Positions 1 through 6,505 of a stretch of DNA of 8,628 nucleotides are shown here, piece by piece. This stretch comes from Planctomycetaceae bacterium. GTDB lineage: Bacteria; Planctomycetota; Planctomycetia; Planctomycetales; Planctomycetaceae. Where the stretch lies: positions 1-8,628 of the forward strand of contig CANHVD010000223.1 of assembly GCA_947463775.1 (NCBI GenBank), given 5' to 3'. Made by a program: the position numbers and the translations under genes. How positions within the stretch are numbered: position 1 is the first letter of the stretch; the number at the start of each line of letters is the position of its first letter. The notes below the pieces were generated by a model. The model ran no database searches and had not been told where the DNA came from. It was given only the letters and a program-made list of their open reading frames with translations.

Positions 1-39
1 CACAGCCATCCACACCAGAACAATGTTCAGGACTCTCAT
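1..39 (-). CDS. 5' end of a leftward gene with a hydrophobic N-terminus (partial)
   Basis: Only the first 13 codons lie in the window, reading MRVLNIVLVWMAV on the minus strand before the sequence ends. The start is supported by a good Shine-Dalgarno, ACGGAG, six bases upstream of the ATG. The string of Val, Leu, Ile, Trp and Met after a single Arg is what the start of a signal peptide or first membrane helix looks like, so the product is probably exported or membrane-bound. Family and function cannot be determined. The 230 bases between this start and yjbQ (40-269) would hold the divergent control regions of both genes; I see no clear promoter there. Confidence 0.55.
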   Translation of the reverse strand, partial: MRVLNIVLVWMAV

Positions 40-45
40 GCGATA

Positions 46-51
46 CTCCGT
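46..51 (-). promoter_or_regulatory. Ribosome binding site of the partial leftward gene
   Basis: The minus strand reads ACGGAG, followed by six bases and an ATG at 39. It is the main evidence that the short open frame running off the left edge is a real gene start. Confidence 0.5.
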
Positions 52-269
52 GAAAAACAATGCGAGGGCATTTGCCCCCGGAGAACTTCAGAATCGACAA
101 AAAAGCAACGTGGGCGACTTTCAGGGAAGTGCGGAACGTACCACACTTCGAACTCGGCGTCATCAATTCGCCCCTGAAGAGTCCTCTGTGATTGCTTTCA
201 GGGCGACTGAGTATGTGGCCAGTTGTTCCCTGTTACTCTTCGATAACTTTGCGTATTCGCAGGCGGTTC

Positions 270-692
270 ATGAAATCTGTTACCGAGTATCTGACATTCA
301 ATATTCCGGAAAGAATGGGCTTCCTGAATATCACCTCCAGGCTGGAGGAGATACTTCGCGGCAGCGGGATTCAGGAAGGCCTGATGCTGTGCAACGCGAT
401 GCATATCACAGCCTCCGTGTTCATCAATGACGACGAGTCTGGTCTGCATGCAGACTATCGCAAGTGGCTGGAGCAACTCGCGCCGTTCGATGCTTCACCG
501 CAGCGATATGCTCACAATCGCACGGGCGAAGACAACGCCGATGCGCATATGAAACGGCAGATTATGGGACGGGAAGTGGTCGTCGCCGTGACGCAGGGAC
601 GGCTCGACTTCGGACCGTGGGAGCAGGTCTTCTATGGCGAATTCGACGGACGCCGCTCCAAGAAAGTGCTGGTCAAAATCATCGGCGAATAA
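270..692 (+). CDS. yjbQ: YjbQ / UPF0047 family protein
   Basis: A 140-residue protein, matching the usual size of the YjbQ (UPF0047) family, a small compact fold found across bacteria and archaea. Conserved landmarks are present: NAMHITASVFIN at residues 42-53, then YAHNRTGEDNADAHMKR at 80-96, MGREVVVAVTQGRLDFGPWE at 99-118 and the C-terminal FYGEFDGRR and VLVKIIGE. The histidine and acidic cluster (H45, H82, E87, D88, H93) probably forms the active or metal site. E. coli YjbQ has been linked to weak thiamine phosphate synthase activity, but the physiological role of the family is not settled. The frame is open further upstream (from 192), but the family begins at the ATG at 270 (MKSVTEYLTFNIP). 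A weak AGG-type ribosome site lies just before it. It converges on the Rieske gene, with 32 bases between the stop codons and no obvious hairpin terminator. Confidence 0.93.
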   Translation: MKSVTEYLTFNIPERMGFLNITSRLEEILRGSGIQEGLMLCNAMHITASVFINDDESGLHADYRKWLEQLAPFDASPQRYAHNRTGEDNADAHMKRQIMGREVVVAVTQGRLDFGPWEQVFYGEFDGRRSKKVLVKIIGE

Positions 693-724
693 TCAATGCT
701 GATGATCCCGCGCAGAGCTTCATA

Positions 725-1036
725 TCAGGCCTGCGGCATGTCGATGATCACCCGCCCGTTCTCAATGCGAACAGCGTAGGTGGTCTGGCAGATTCTCTGA
801 TTCAGGCAATGCTGGCCACTGGACACATTGAACTGCCAGCCATGCCACGGACATGTCACGATATTGCCTCGCAGTGTGCCTTTTCCGAGTGGTCCGCCAG
901 CATGCGGGCAGATGCCATCGATCACATGAAACACACCGTCCACGTTGTAGACAGCGAAGATTCTTCCATCGGCGACCACTTCTGCAGATTGTCCCGGAAC
1001 AATCGTCGCCGCATCCGCCAGATCCAGACTTGCCAT
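725..1036 (-). CDS. Small Rieske [2Fe-2S] ferredoxin (NirD-like)
   Basis: A 103-residue protein that is essentially one Rieske domain. The cluster ligands are intact: C43-P-H45 in CPHAGGPLGKG and C62-P-W-H65 in CPWHGWQF, two Cys and two His as the family requires. There is no signal peptide or membrane helix, so it should be a soluble cytoplasmic electron carrier like the ferredoxins of ring-hydroxylating dioxygenases or the small nitrite reductase subunit NirD. No oxygenase, reductase or nitrite reductase large subunit is in the window, so the partner is unknown. It is the last of four leftward genes, starting 11 bases after the dipeptidase stop, with only a weak GAG-type ribosome site. That suggests it depends on read-through or reinitiation from upstream. 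The family call is firm; the physiological partner is open. Confidence 0.92.
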   Translation of the reverse strand: MASLDLADAATIVPGQSAEVVADGRIFAVYNVDGVFHVIDGICPHAGGPLGKGTLRGNIVTCPWHGWQFNVSSGQHCLNQRICQTTYAVRIENGRVIIDMPQA

Positions 1037-1047
1037 ATCACGCGACT

Positions 1048-2235
1048 CTATTTCGAGGGGCTGTTGAGTTCATTTTTGACATGCTCTGCCGCTCGCAGAA
1101 CACGCATCATATTTCCACCCAAAATCTTGTGGATGGATGCACGATCATATCCGCGATTGAGCAATTCCTGAGTGATCAATGGGTAGGTCGCGACACTTTC
1201 CAATTGATGAGGCAGTCGGGGGACTCCATCGAAATCCGATCCAATCCCGACATGATCAACTCCGGCAAGTTTCACGATGTGATCGATATGGTCGACCACG
1301 TCATGCAGCGTCCCGCGAGCTTCCTTGTTCTTTTTCAGAACTTCCGTCGGTGCCACAAACGCCGAGAAGAAGTTGACCATGACGACGCCTCCGTTTTGCT
1401 TCACCAACAGCAGCACGTCGTCCGGCACATTGCGAGGATGATCACAGATGGCTCTCGCGCTGGAATGCGAAAACATCACTGGAGCCTTAGTGATCGCCAG
1501 CGATTGTCGCATTGTTTCCGGAGAGACATGGGATAGGTCAACCATCATTCCCAGACGATTCATTTCTCGAATCACGTCTTTGCCGAAATCTGAAAGTCCG
1601 TTGACACGCGGTTCATCCGTTGCGGAATCCGCCCATGTCAGAGACTTGGAATGCGTCAGTGTCATGTAGCGACAACCTTCGTCGTAAAGTCGCTGCAGAT
1701 TGCTGATTTCGTTCTCGATGCTGTAGCCGCCTTCGACTCCCATCATGGATGCGATCCGCCCGGCTTTGACGATGCGTTCAATATCATCGGCTGTCGAGGC
1801 GAACTCAAATGTCTCCGGATACCGCTTTACCATCGACTTCACGATCGAAATCTGATGTAACGTCTGCGATAACGCATCGCCGTTCTTGTCGGCAGCGGCC
1901 GGAACGTACACGGACCAGAACTGGGCCTTGAGTCCTCCTTTTTTCAGCCTTGCAATATCCGTGTGCAGAGTTGGCTGATCTTTGGAGATATCCAGAATAT
2001 CGAACGAAGAGTTGCCCTTGTCGCGAATCTCCCACGGCAGATCATTGTGTCCGTCGAACAGCATGCCGCTAAAGTGAACAGCCTCACCTTCCGCAGTTAA
2101 CACGACATCAGGGCGGCTGGATTCCTGAGCTTTCGCCGGGCTCATTCCCGTTACTAACACGACCAGCAGCATCGTCAAAAATGCGGGAACGATTTGCCGG
2201 GTGAATGGCCTCAAAGTCTGTCTGCCGCCGTGCAT
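1048..2235 (-). CDS. Secreted M19 family membrane dipeptidase (renal dipeptidase-like)
   Basis: A 395-residue zinc dipeptidase of peptidase family M19, whose members cleave dipeptides, including some with D-residues, using two zinc ions. The expected site residues are present: H63-N-D65 in DGHNDLPW, bridging E168 in MMGVEGGY, H236 in VDLSHVS and H257 in FSHSSAR, plus the late GIGSDFDG motif. The N-terminus has a Sec-type signal peptide: basic residues to R13, a hydrophobic core at about 15-31 and a probable cut after AKA (residue 36). No lipobox is evident, so a periplasmic enzyme is likely. I chose the ATG at 2235 because AAGGA lies ten bases upstream. An in-frame TTG at 2268 would add 11 residues before the signal peptide and overlap the DUF1501 stop, and it looks less likely. 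It follows the DUF1501 gene by 25 bases. Substrate, for example wall-derived or scavenged dipeptides, is inferred only. Confidence 0.93.
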   Translation of the reverse strand: MHGGRQTLRPFTRQIVPAFLTMLLVVLVTGMSPAKAQESSRPDVVLTAEGEAVHFSGMLFDGHNDLPWEIRDKGNSSFDILDISKDQPTLHTDIARLKKGGLKAQFWSVYVPAAADKNGDALSQTLHQISIVKSMVKRYPETFEFASTADDIERIVKAGRIASMMGVEGGYSIENEISNLQRLYDEGCRYMTLTHSKSLTWADSATDEPRVNGLSDFGKDVIREMNRLGMMVDLSHVSPETMRQSLAITKAPVMFSHSSARAICDHPRNVPDDVLLLVKQNGGVVMVNFFSAFVAPTEVLKKNKEARGTLHDVVDHIDHIVKLAGVDHVGIGSDFDGVPRLPHQLESVATYPLITQELLNRGYDRASIHKILGGNMMRVLRAAEHVKNELNSPSK

Positions 2236-2245
2236 CGTCCGCTTT

Positions 2246-2250
2246 TCCTT
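2246..2250 (-). promoter_or_regulatory. Ribosome binding site deciding the dipeptidase start
   Basis: The minus strand has AAGGA ten bases before the ATG at 2235. It favours that ATG over the in-frame TTG at 2268 and places the signal peptide right at the N-terminus. Confidence 0.5.
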
Positions 2251-2260
2251 GAGATTGATT

Positions 2261-3655
2261 TCAGGCAAAAATTTCCGTCACTGGGCGACCCTTGGCGATT
2301 GGCAAGGGGCGATTCAGATTGTCATGAACTTCAATCGTATGATCAATCCCCAAAGCATAATACATTGTGGCAGCCAGATCGCCGGTGGTCACAGGATCAC
2401 GGTCAGGGACGGCTCCGTATTTGTCGGAGGCTCCATACACTGCGCCTCCCTGGACTCCACCGCCTGCCATCAATACGGTGTAGCATTTCGGCCAGTGGTC
2501 GCGACTGATGTTGGCATTGATCTTCGGGGTGCGGCCAAACTCGCCCATCCAGGTGACAAGTGTCTCATCGAGCAATCCGCGGTCACTAAGATCATTCAGC
2601 AGCACCGGGAGCGTGTGATCTGTCGATGGAAAATGCCACTCGGGAAGGATCTCATACATGCGGGTATTGTCAAATCCGTGAGTATCCCAGCCGCCATCAG
2701 TCTTGCTGCGGCCACCAATGCTCTGAGCAAAATACACCGTTGTGAATTTGACACCTGATTCGACCAGTCTGCGAGCCAGCAGACAGCCCTGACCATAGGT
2801 CGTTCGGCCATAAGCATCTCGCACGACTTCCGGTTCTTTTGACAGATCGAAGGCATCTCGGACCTTCTCCGAATTCAACATCGCCAACGCGCGGTCGTAA
2901 TAGGCATCCAGTCCTCGAGCAGCTGCGGACCGATCGAGCGCCCGAGCCTGATTGTTGATCAGTTCCTGAAGTTGACGGCGGTCCTGCAAACGGCCCAGCG
3001 TTACGTCAGACGGAAGGCTGAGCTGAGACAACTTGAAGTTTGCCTGATTAGGATCATCACGAAAGAAGAGCGGATCATGCTGCTTCCCAAGAAAGCTGGC
3101 TCGCTGTCCGGGCGTCGTTGATCCATCAGAGATTTGATACGGGTAGGAGACGAATGTCGGCATTCCATTTGAGTTGGGAGCGACCGCATCCACAACCGAA
3201 CCGTAACCAGGAAACAGATCCAGCGATTCACGCAGGCGCTGATCGTCAATCGGCGGTTCAAAGCCTGTCAGAGCGGTGTACCCAGCCGAATTGTGATTGT
3301 TCATGGTGTGATGCACGGTTCGAATCTGAGCGATTCGATGCATCACTTTTGCCGTCTCCGGCAGATGCTCACAAATGGACATCCCGGGCACCGACGTCGG
3401 GATCGATTTATACAACGAACGATAACCGTCCGGAGCATCAGGTTTCATGTCGAACGTATCAACATGACTGGGCCCGCCCCACTGGAACAGAAAAATCACG
3501 GACTTCGCCGTTGCCGTGCGAGATTGTTTCGGCTGTTGCTCCTGAGCCTTTAACAGTCGCGGCAGATTGAGCCCCAGGAGGCCCGCGCCACCGACACGGA
3601 CCAGATCTCGCCGATGAATCCGTGCGGCCTGATCAACGATGCTGTTCCATTGCAT
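2261..3655 (-). CDS. DUF1501 family protein, Tat-exported
   Basis: A 464-residue member of DUF1501, a family related to the sulfatase/alkaline phosphatase fold and strongly expanded in planctomycetes; its biochemical role is unknown. The N-terminus carries a twin-arginine signal, HRRDLVRVGGAGLLGLNL (R15-R16), so it should be exported folded. Family motifs appear in order: FQWGGPSHVDTFDMKP (58-72), GGWDTHGFDN before the last third, GEFGRTP (371-377), RDHW (385-388) and MAGGGVQGGAVYGASD (396-411). The Asp and His residues of these motifs (H64, D66, D386, H387) would be the metal-binding candidates. Length and motif set look complete. Planctomycete DUF1501 genes usually accompany DUF1549/DUF1553 cytochrome-like genes. 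Here none is adjacent; instead the gene starts one base after the stop of a giant FHA protein and precedes a dipeptidase. The start at 3655 is fixed by the Tat signal and a ribosome site inside the upstream gene. Confidence 0.93.
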   Translation of the reverse strand: MQWNSIVDQAARIHRRDLVRVGGAGLLGLNLPRLLKAQEQQPKQSRTATAKSVIFLFQWGGPSHVDTFDMKPDAPDGYRSLYKSIPTSVPGMSICEHLPETAKVMHRIAQIRTVHHTMNNHNSAGYTALTGFEPPIDDQRLRESLDLFPGYGSVVDAVAPNSNGMPTFVSYPYQISDGSTTPGQRASFLGKQHDPLFFRDDPNQANFKLSQLSLPSDVTLGRLQDRRQLQELINNQARALDRSAAARGLDAYYDRALAMLNSEKVRDAFDLSKEPEVVRDAYGRTTYGQGCLLARRLVESGVKFTTVYFAQSIGGRSKTDGGWDTHGFDNTRMYEILPEWHFPSTDHTLPVLLNDLSDRGLLDETLVTWMGEFGRTPKINANISRDHWPKCYTVLMAGGGVQGGAVYGASDKYGAVPDRDPVTTGDLAATMYYALGIDHTIEVHDNLNRPLPIAKGRPVTEIFA

Positions 3656-3656
3656 C

Positions 3657-6344
3657 TCAGAAGCCTTTCAGAAACTTTCGAAGTTCCGGATCGTCATCGT
3701 CTTCGCTCTTGTCGTCACCGATGTCAAACCAATTTGAGGCTTCATCTTCCTCCACGACTTCGACGACTTCTTCTGCAGCTACTTCTTCTCCCGCGACTAC
3801 GTCCGGGCTCTCATGATCAGCCGTCGCGACATCGTCAGCAGCAATCTCGGCAAAATCCCACACCTCTTCAACAGCGTCGACTTCCTCTACGACTGCAAAT
3901 TCTTCCATTACGGCTTCTGTCACTTCGGCGACGGGTTCCGTCGCTGTTTCAGATTCTGCGACTATTTCAGCTTCCGCCACTTCTTCGAGCAGTTCGATTT
4001 CTTCCAATTCAGCATCGAATTCATCAACTGCATCAACCTGTTCAACTGTTGCAACTGTTGCAACGGGCGGTACGGTTTCCACTTCATCAAAGAAATCGAA
4101 CTCTTCAACGGCCTCAACTTCTTCAACAGCCTCAATCTCGGCTTCGTACTCAGCGAATTCTTCGACAACTGCGCTGTCCTGCGTCCCATCAACGGGTGGC
4201 GTGGCAAGAGTTTCAATTGCAGCGGCCGCAGTAAGCGCTACGGGTTGAGGATCTTCGTTGAGAAAATCAAACCCGCCGCCAAGCTCCGGCTCGGCAACTT
4301 CAGAAAGCTCCACGTCGTCCCATGAAGGCTCGGAAGCCGGGACGACAGCCTGCTCCAACGACGCCACTTCTGGTGCCGAACCTTCATCAGAGAGTTTTTG
4401 GTCACTGGCGCTCGATTCTTCCAGCAGTTCTACATTGTCGAACAGTTCGACATCGTCAACGACCGCCTCAACCGGTTGCTCTTCAACCACGTCCATAACG
4501 TCTTCAGCAGCAGCAACCTGTTCAATCACCTGCTGCGGCTCGTCGATTTCAATACCCAGCATGTCGAAGAAATCGGAGGGTTCTTCCGATACTTCAGCTG
4601 CCGCTTCATTTTCAAGAACCTGAACTGCCTCAGCATGCTCTTCCACAAGTTCTGCTGCGACAGGTTCCTCCAACCATTCCTCGACCGAGCCCGCAGCTTC
4701 AACAGCAGCAACCTGTTCAATCACCTGCTGCGGCTCGTCGACTTCAATGCCCAGCATATCGAAGAAATCGGAGGGTTCTTCCAATACCTCAACAGCCGCT
4801 TCGTCATCAAGAGCCTGAACTGCCTCAACGGGCTCTTCGACAGATTCTGTCTCGACGAGTTCCGCCGCCAATTGGCCCACCGGTGGAACAGTGTCAACGG
4901 CAGCAATTTTCTCAATCGTCTGCTGTGGCTCGTCGTCAACGATGCCCAGCTCTGCGAAAAAGTCGAAGGGCTCATCGAGCATTTCAACCAGTTCTGCCTC
5001 GGTCGGATCCGGTTCGACGGAGACCGCCTCCATGACCTCCACAGGCTCATCGTCAGCCAGAACTTCGACGAACTCAGCCGACTCGTCGATTTCTTCAATG
5101 AAATCGGCTTCAACAAGTTCTTCCGCGAGCACCTGAGGTTCTTCAAGCACTTCCACGAATTGGTTGTTTAGCAGATCAGCCTCTTCAAAATCCGCGGTGA
5201 GTGCATTGGCAGGAATCCCTTCATCCAGCAGTTCGACTGCCTCGACAGGCATTTCGTCAAGGACTTCAACCAGCTCGTCTTCAAGGACCTCAACAGCTTC
5301 GACAGGCTGTTCAGCGTGGACTGCTTCAACGACTTCCTCAGCAAAAATGTCCTCATCATCCAGAACCTCAACGACCTCTTCCACGACGTCGTCAACAGTT
5401 CCAGCAGCGGCAGAGCCAGATGGACCTTCAGGAGGCACAATGGATTCGTCGCTTTGATGTCCACCCAGGAAGGACATGTCGTCCGGTGAGTCGTCAGTGA
5501 GCCATGATGATTCAGGTGCCACTGATTGAGAATCATCCGTGTCAATGCTTTCAGCCGCGCTGTCCACAAACGACGACGGATTGACAGATTCTGCCTTCAC
5601 AATCTCTTCAGCAATCGGAGCGACTACTGACGTGATTACCGCTGCCGCGGCGGCTTTCTTCACAGCGGGGGCTGCGATGTCGGCAATTACATCGCGACTT
5701 TGGGAAGACGCCGGTATCGATGATGGCCGCTTCCCAACGGTGTCGCTCGTGGAATCTTTCTTGAGCCTTGCTGTTTCTTCATGCGCCTCGGCGGATGCCC
5801 CGGCCTGTTCGACAGAATACTGAAGAGGCGGTTTGCTCTTGAATTCTTCAGCGATGATTGCAGCGGCGGAACTAACGATTGTGGAAGATTCAGGGGCACC
5901 GCTGGTTGACTTGGTGCTTTTACGCGAACGGTCCCCTTCACTCTTGGTCGTGGATCCGGAATCCTCTTTGAGATGCACAATAAAGTTGACGGGCCCCAAT
6001 GTCAGAATGGAACCAGTCTTGAGTTCAACTCTCTCGCCTGACTTGATCCGTTTATTGTCAACATACGTCCCGTTGCTGCTGTCCAGATCAGTGACGGAGA
6101 CGCCATCGCGCCCAACTCGCAGGAAGCAATGCCGACGACTCATCTGCGGTGCAGAAAGCCGTAAATTGCAGTCGGAGCCGCGTCCGATCACGATATCGTG
6201 CCGTACGGTGACTCTGCGGACATTGGCCAATTGCTCCTGCAGCTCCAGGACAACCTTCATGGATTTCGTTCCGTTGGCGACGATGAAGTGGGAATCCAAA
6301 CACGACGGACACGAACAGTCACTCGGAGAAGACGTCAGGTTCAT
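3657..6344 (-). CDS. FHA-domain protein with a giant acidic repeat-bearing tail
   Basis: An 895-residue protein. Residues about 30-125 form a canonical FHA domain, a phosphothreonine-peptide reader, with the binding residues in place: G54-R55, S69, H72 and N91-G92. Residues 131-318 are Ser/Ala-rich linker with two similar AEE-type helices (about 158-169 and 239-250). From there to about 878 the chain is rich in Glu, Asp, Val and Ala. Between K250 and K879 only K479 and K650 are basic and there is no Arg or Cys, so it is probably disordered. Three tandem 65-residue repeats have DFF at 461, 526 and 591. Related motifs recur at EFDFFDEVE (748-756), VWDFAEI (828-834) and NWFDIG (871-876). The end, PELRKFLKGF, is basic. 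There is no signal peptide, so it is likely cytoplasmic. The ATG at 6344 gives the longest frame; the ATG at 6260 (MKVVLELQEQ) would start at the FHA domain and is a serious alternative, as neither has a strong ribosome site. It heads the four-gene block. The FHA call is firm; a scaffold role is inference. Confidence 0.9.
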   Translation of the reverse strand: MNLTSSPSDCSCPSCLDSHFIVANGTKSMKVVLELQEQLANVRRVTVRHDIVIGRGSDCNLRLSAPQMSRRHCFLRVGRDGVSVTDLDSSNGTYVDNKRIKSGERVELKTGSILTLGPVNFIVHLKEDSGSTTKSEGDRSRKSTKSTSGAPESSTIVSSAAAIIAEEFKSKPPLQYSVEQAGASAEAHEETARLKKDSTSDTVGKRPSSIPASSQSRDVIADIAAPAVKKAAAAAVITSVVAPIAEEIVKAESVNPSSFVDSAAESIDTDDSQSVAPESSWLTDDSPDDMSFLGGHQSDESIVPPEGPSGSAAAGTVDDVVEEVVEVLDDEDIFAEEVVEAVHAEQPVEAVEVLEDELVEVLDEMPVEAVELLDEGIPANALTADFEEADLLNNQFVEVLEEPQVLAEELVEADFIEEIDESAEFVEVLADDEPVEVMEAVSVEPDPTEAELVEMLDEPFDFFAELGIVDDEPQQTIEKIAAVDTVPPVGQLAAELVETESVEEPVEAVQALDDEAAVEVLEEPSDFFDMLGIEVDEPQQVIEQVAAVEAAGSVEEWLEEPVAAELVEEHAEAVQVLENEAAAEVSEEPSDFFDMLGIEIDEPQQVIEQVAAAEDVMDVVEEQPVEAVVDDVELFDNVELLEESSASDQKLSDEGSAPEVASLEQAVVPASEPSWDDVELSEVAEPELGGGFDFLNEDPQPVALTAAAAIETLATPPVDGTQDSAVVEEFAEYEAEIEAVEEVEAVEEFDFFDEVETVPPVATVATVEQVDAVDEFDAELEEIELLEEVAEAEIVAESETATEPVAEVTEAVMEEFAVVEEVDAVEEVWDFAEIAADDVATADHESPDVVAGEEVAAEEVVEVVEEDEASNWFDIGDDKSEDDDDPELRKFLKGF
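3664..3668 (-). promoter_or_regulatory. DUF1501 ribosome binding site inside the FHA gene's last codons
   Basis: The minus strand reads AAAGG eight bases before the DUF1501 ATG, formed by the Lys-Gly codons of the FHA protein's C-terminal FLKGF. The FHA TGA and the next ATG are one base apart (TGAGATG). This arrangement is typical of translational coupling, with terminating ribosomes restarting on the next gene. Confidence 0.6.
4503..4979 (-). repeat. Tandem 195-base (65-residue) repeats in the FHA protein tail
   Basis: The same segment recurs at exact 195-base spacing: CAGCAACCTG starts at 4511 and at 4706, and the diverged CAGCAATTTT at 4901. In protein terms the copies are residues 456-520, 521-585 and a partial third copy 586-614. 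Each runs through DFF-x2-LGI, then DEPQQ-x-IE and an Ala/Val stretch; the first two go on to an AVQ-x-L segment. Copies two and three are almost identical at the DNA level, with a shared run of more than 35 bases, while copy one has diverged. This points to stepwise, fairly recent in-frame duplication. The third copy fades after the IEQVAA segment. Confidence 0.88.
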
Positions 6345-6416
6345 CGCCGGTTTCTGCTCAGGTTGGCGGAAAAGATATCGCGCACCCCTGTCAATTACTC
6401 GCGATTTAACGCAACT

Positions 6417-6436
6417 TTGGCATCAGATCGTGCCAA
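6417..6436. repeat. Inverted repeat TTGGCA-N8-TGCCAA
   Basis: Perfect 6-base arms at 6417-6422 and 6431-6436 are separated by eight bases. The site lies about 73 bases upstream of the FHA start, a plausible place for a dimeric repressor or activator to act on the leftward operon. As an RNA it would form only a short stem, so a protein operator is the better reading. A palindrome of this size can arise by chance. Confidence 0.3.
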
Positions 6437-6505
6437 TTCTGCTCTTCACCCTGCCAAAATTGAACTGCTGGAGAATCCCGACTCGGTTCTGCCTGACGTC
6501 GACTT

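Noticed and set aside
66..77. GGGC-ATTT-GCCC hairpin near the left edge
   Set aside because: A four-base stem without a following T-run, too weak to call a terminator or riboswitch element.
23..430. Plus-strand open frame overlapping the start of yjbQ
   Set aside because: No family resemblance, low-quality composition, and it runs in another frame through the clear YjbQ coding region.
727..734. CAGGCCTG palindrome at the yjbQ/Rieske convergence
   Set aside because: It lies in the last Rieske codons, cannot form a hairpin with a loop, and has no U-tract, so it is not a terminator.
3614..4234. Plus-strand frame giving an Arg/Leu/Gln-rich 206-residue product
   Set aside because: Its composition is what the reverse of an acidic Glu/Val tail gives; it shows no motifs and fully overlaps a well-supported gene.
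4398..5171. Long plus-strand open frame (257 codons) and other overlapping frames inside the FHA gene
   Set aside because: They are antisense shadows of the GAA/GAG/GTT-rich acidic repeats, giving Ser/Thr- or Phe/Asn/Leu-rich nonsense with the same 65-codon periodicity. The minus-strand frame contains a clear FHA domain.
6390..6395. Perfect -35 hexamer TTGACA on the minus strand upstream of the FHA gene
   Set aside because: No acceptable -10 lies 16-18 bases downstream; the nearest AT-rich hexamer, GATATC, is only 10 bases away.
6419..6435. Sigma-54-like TGGCAC...GC element on the minus strand
   Set aside because: The GG and GC pairs are one base further apart than the strict spacing sigma-54 requires. 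The resemblance comes from the inverted repeat.
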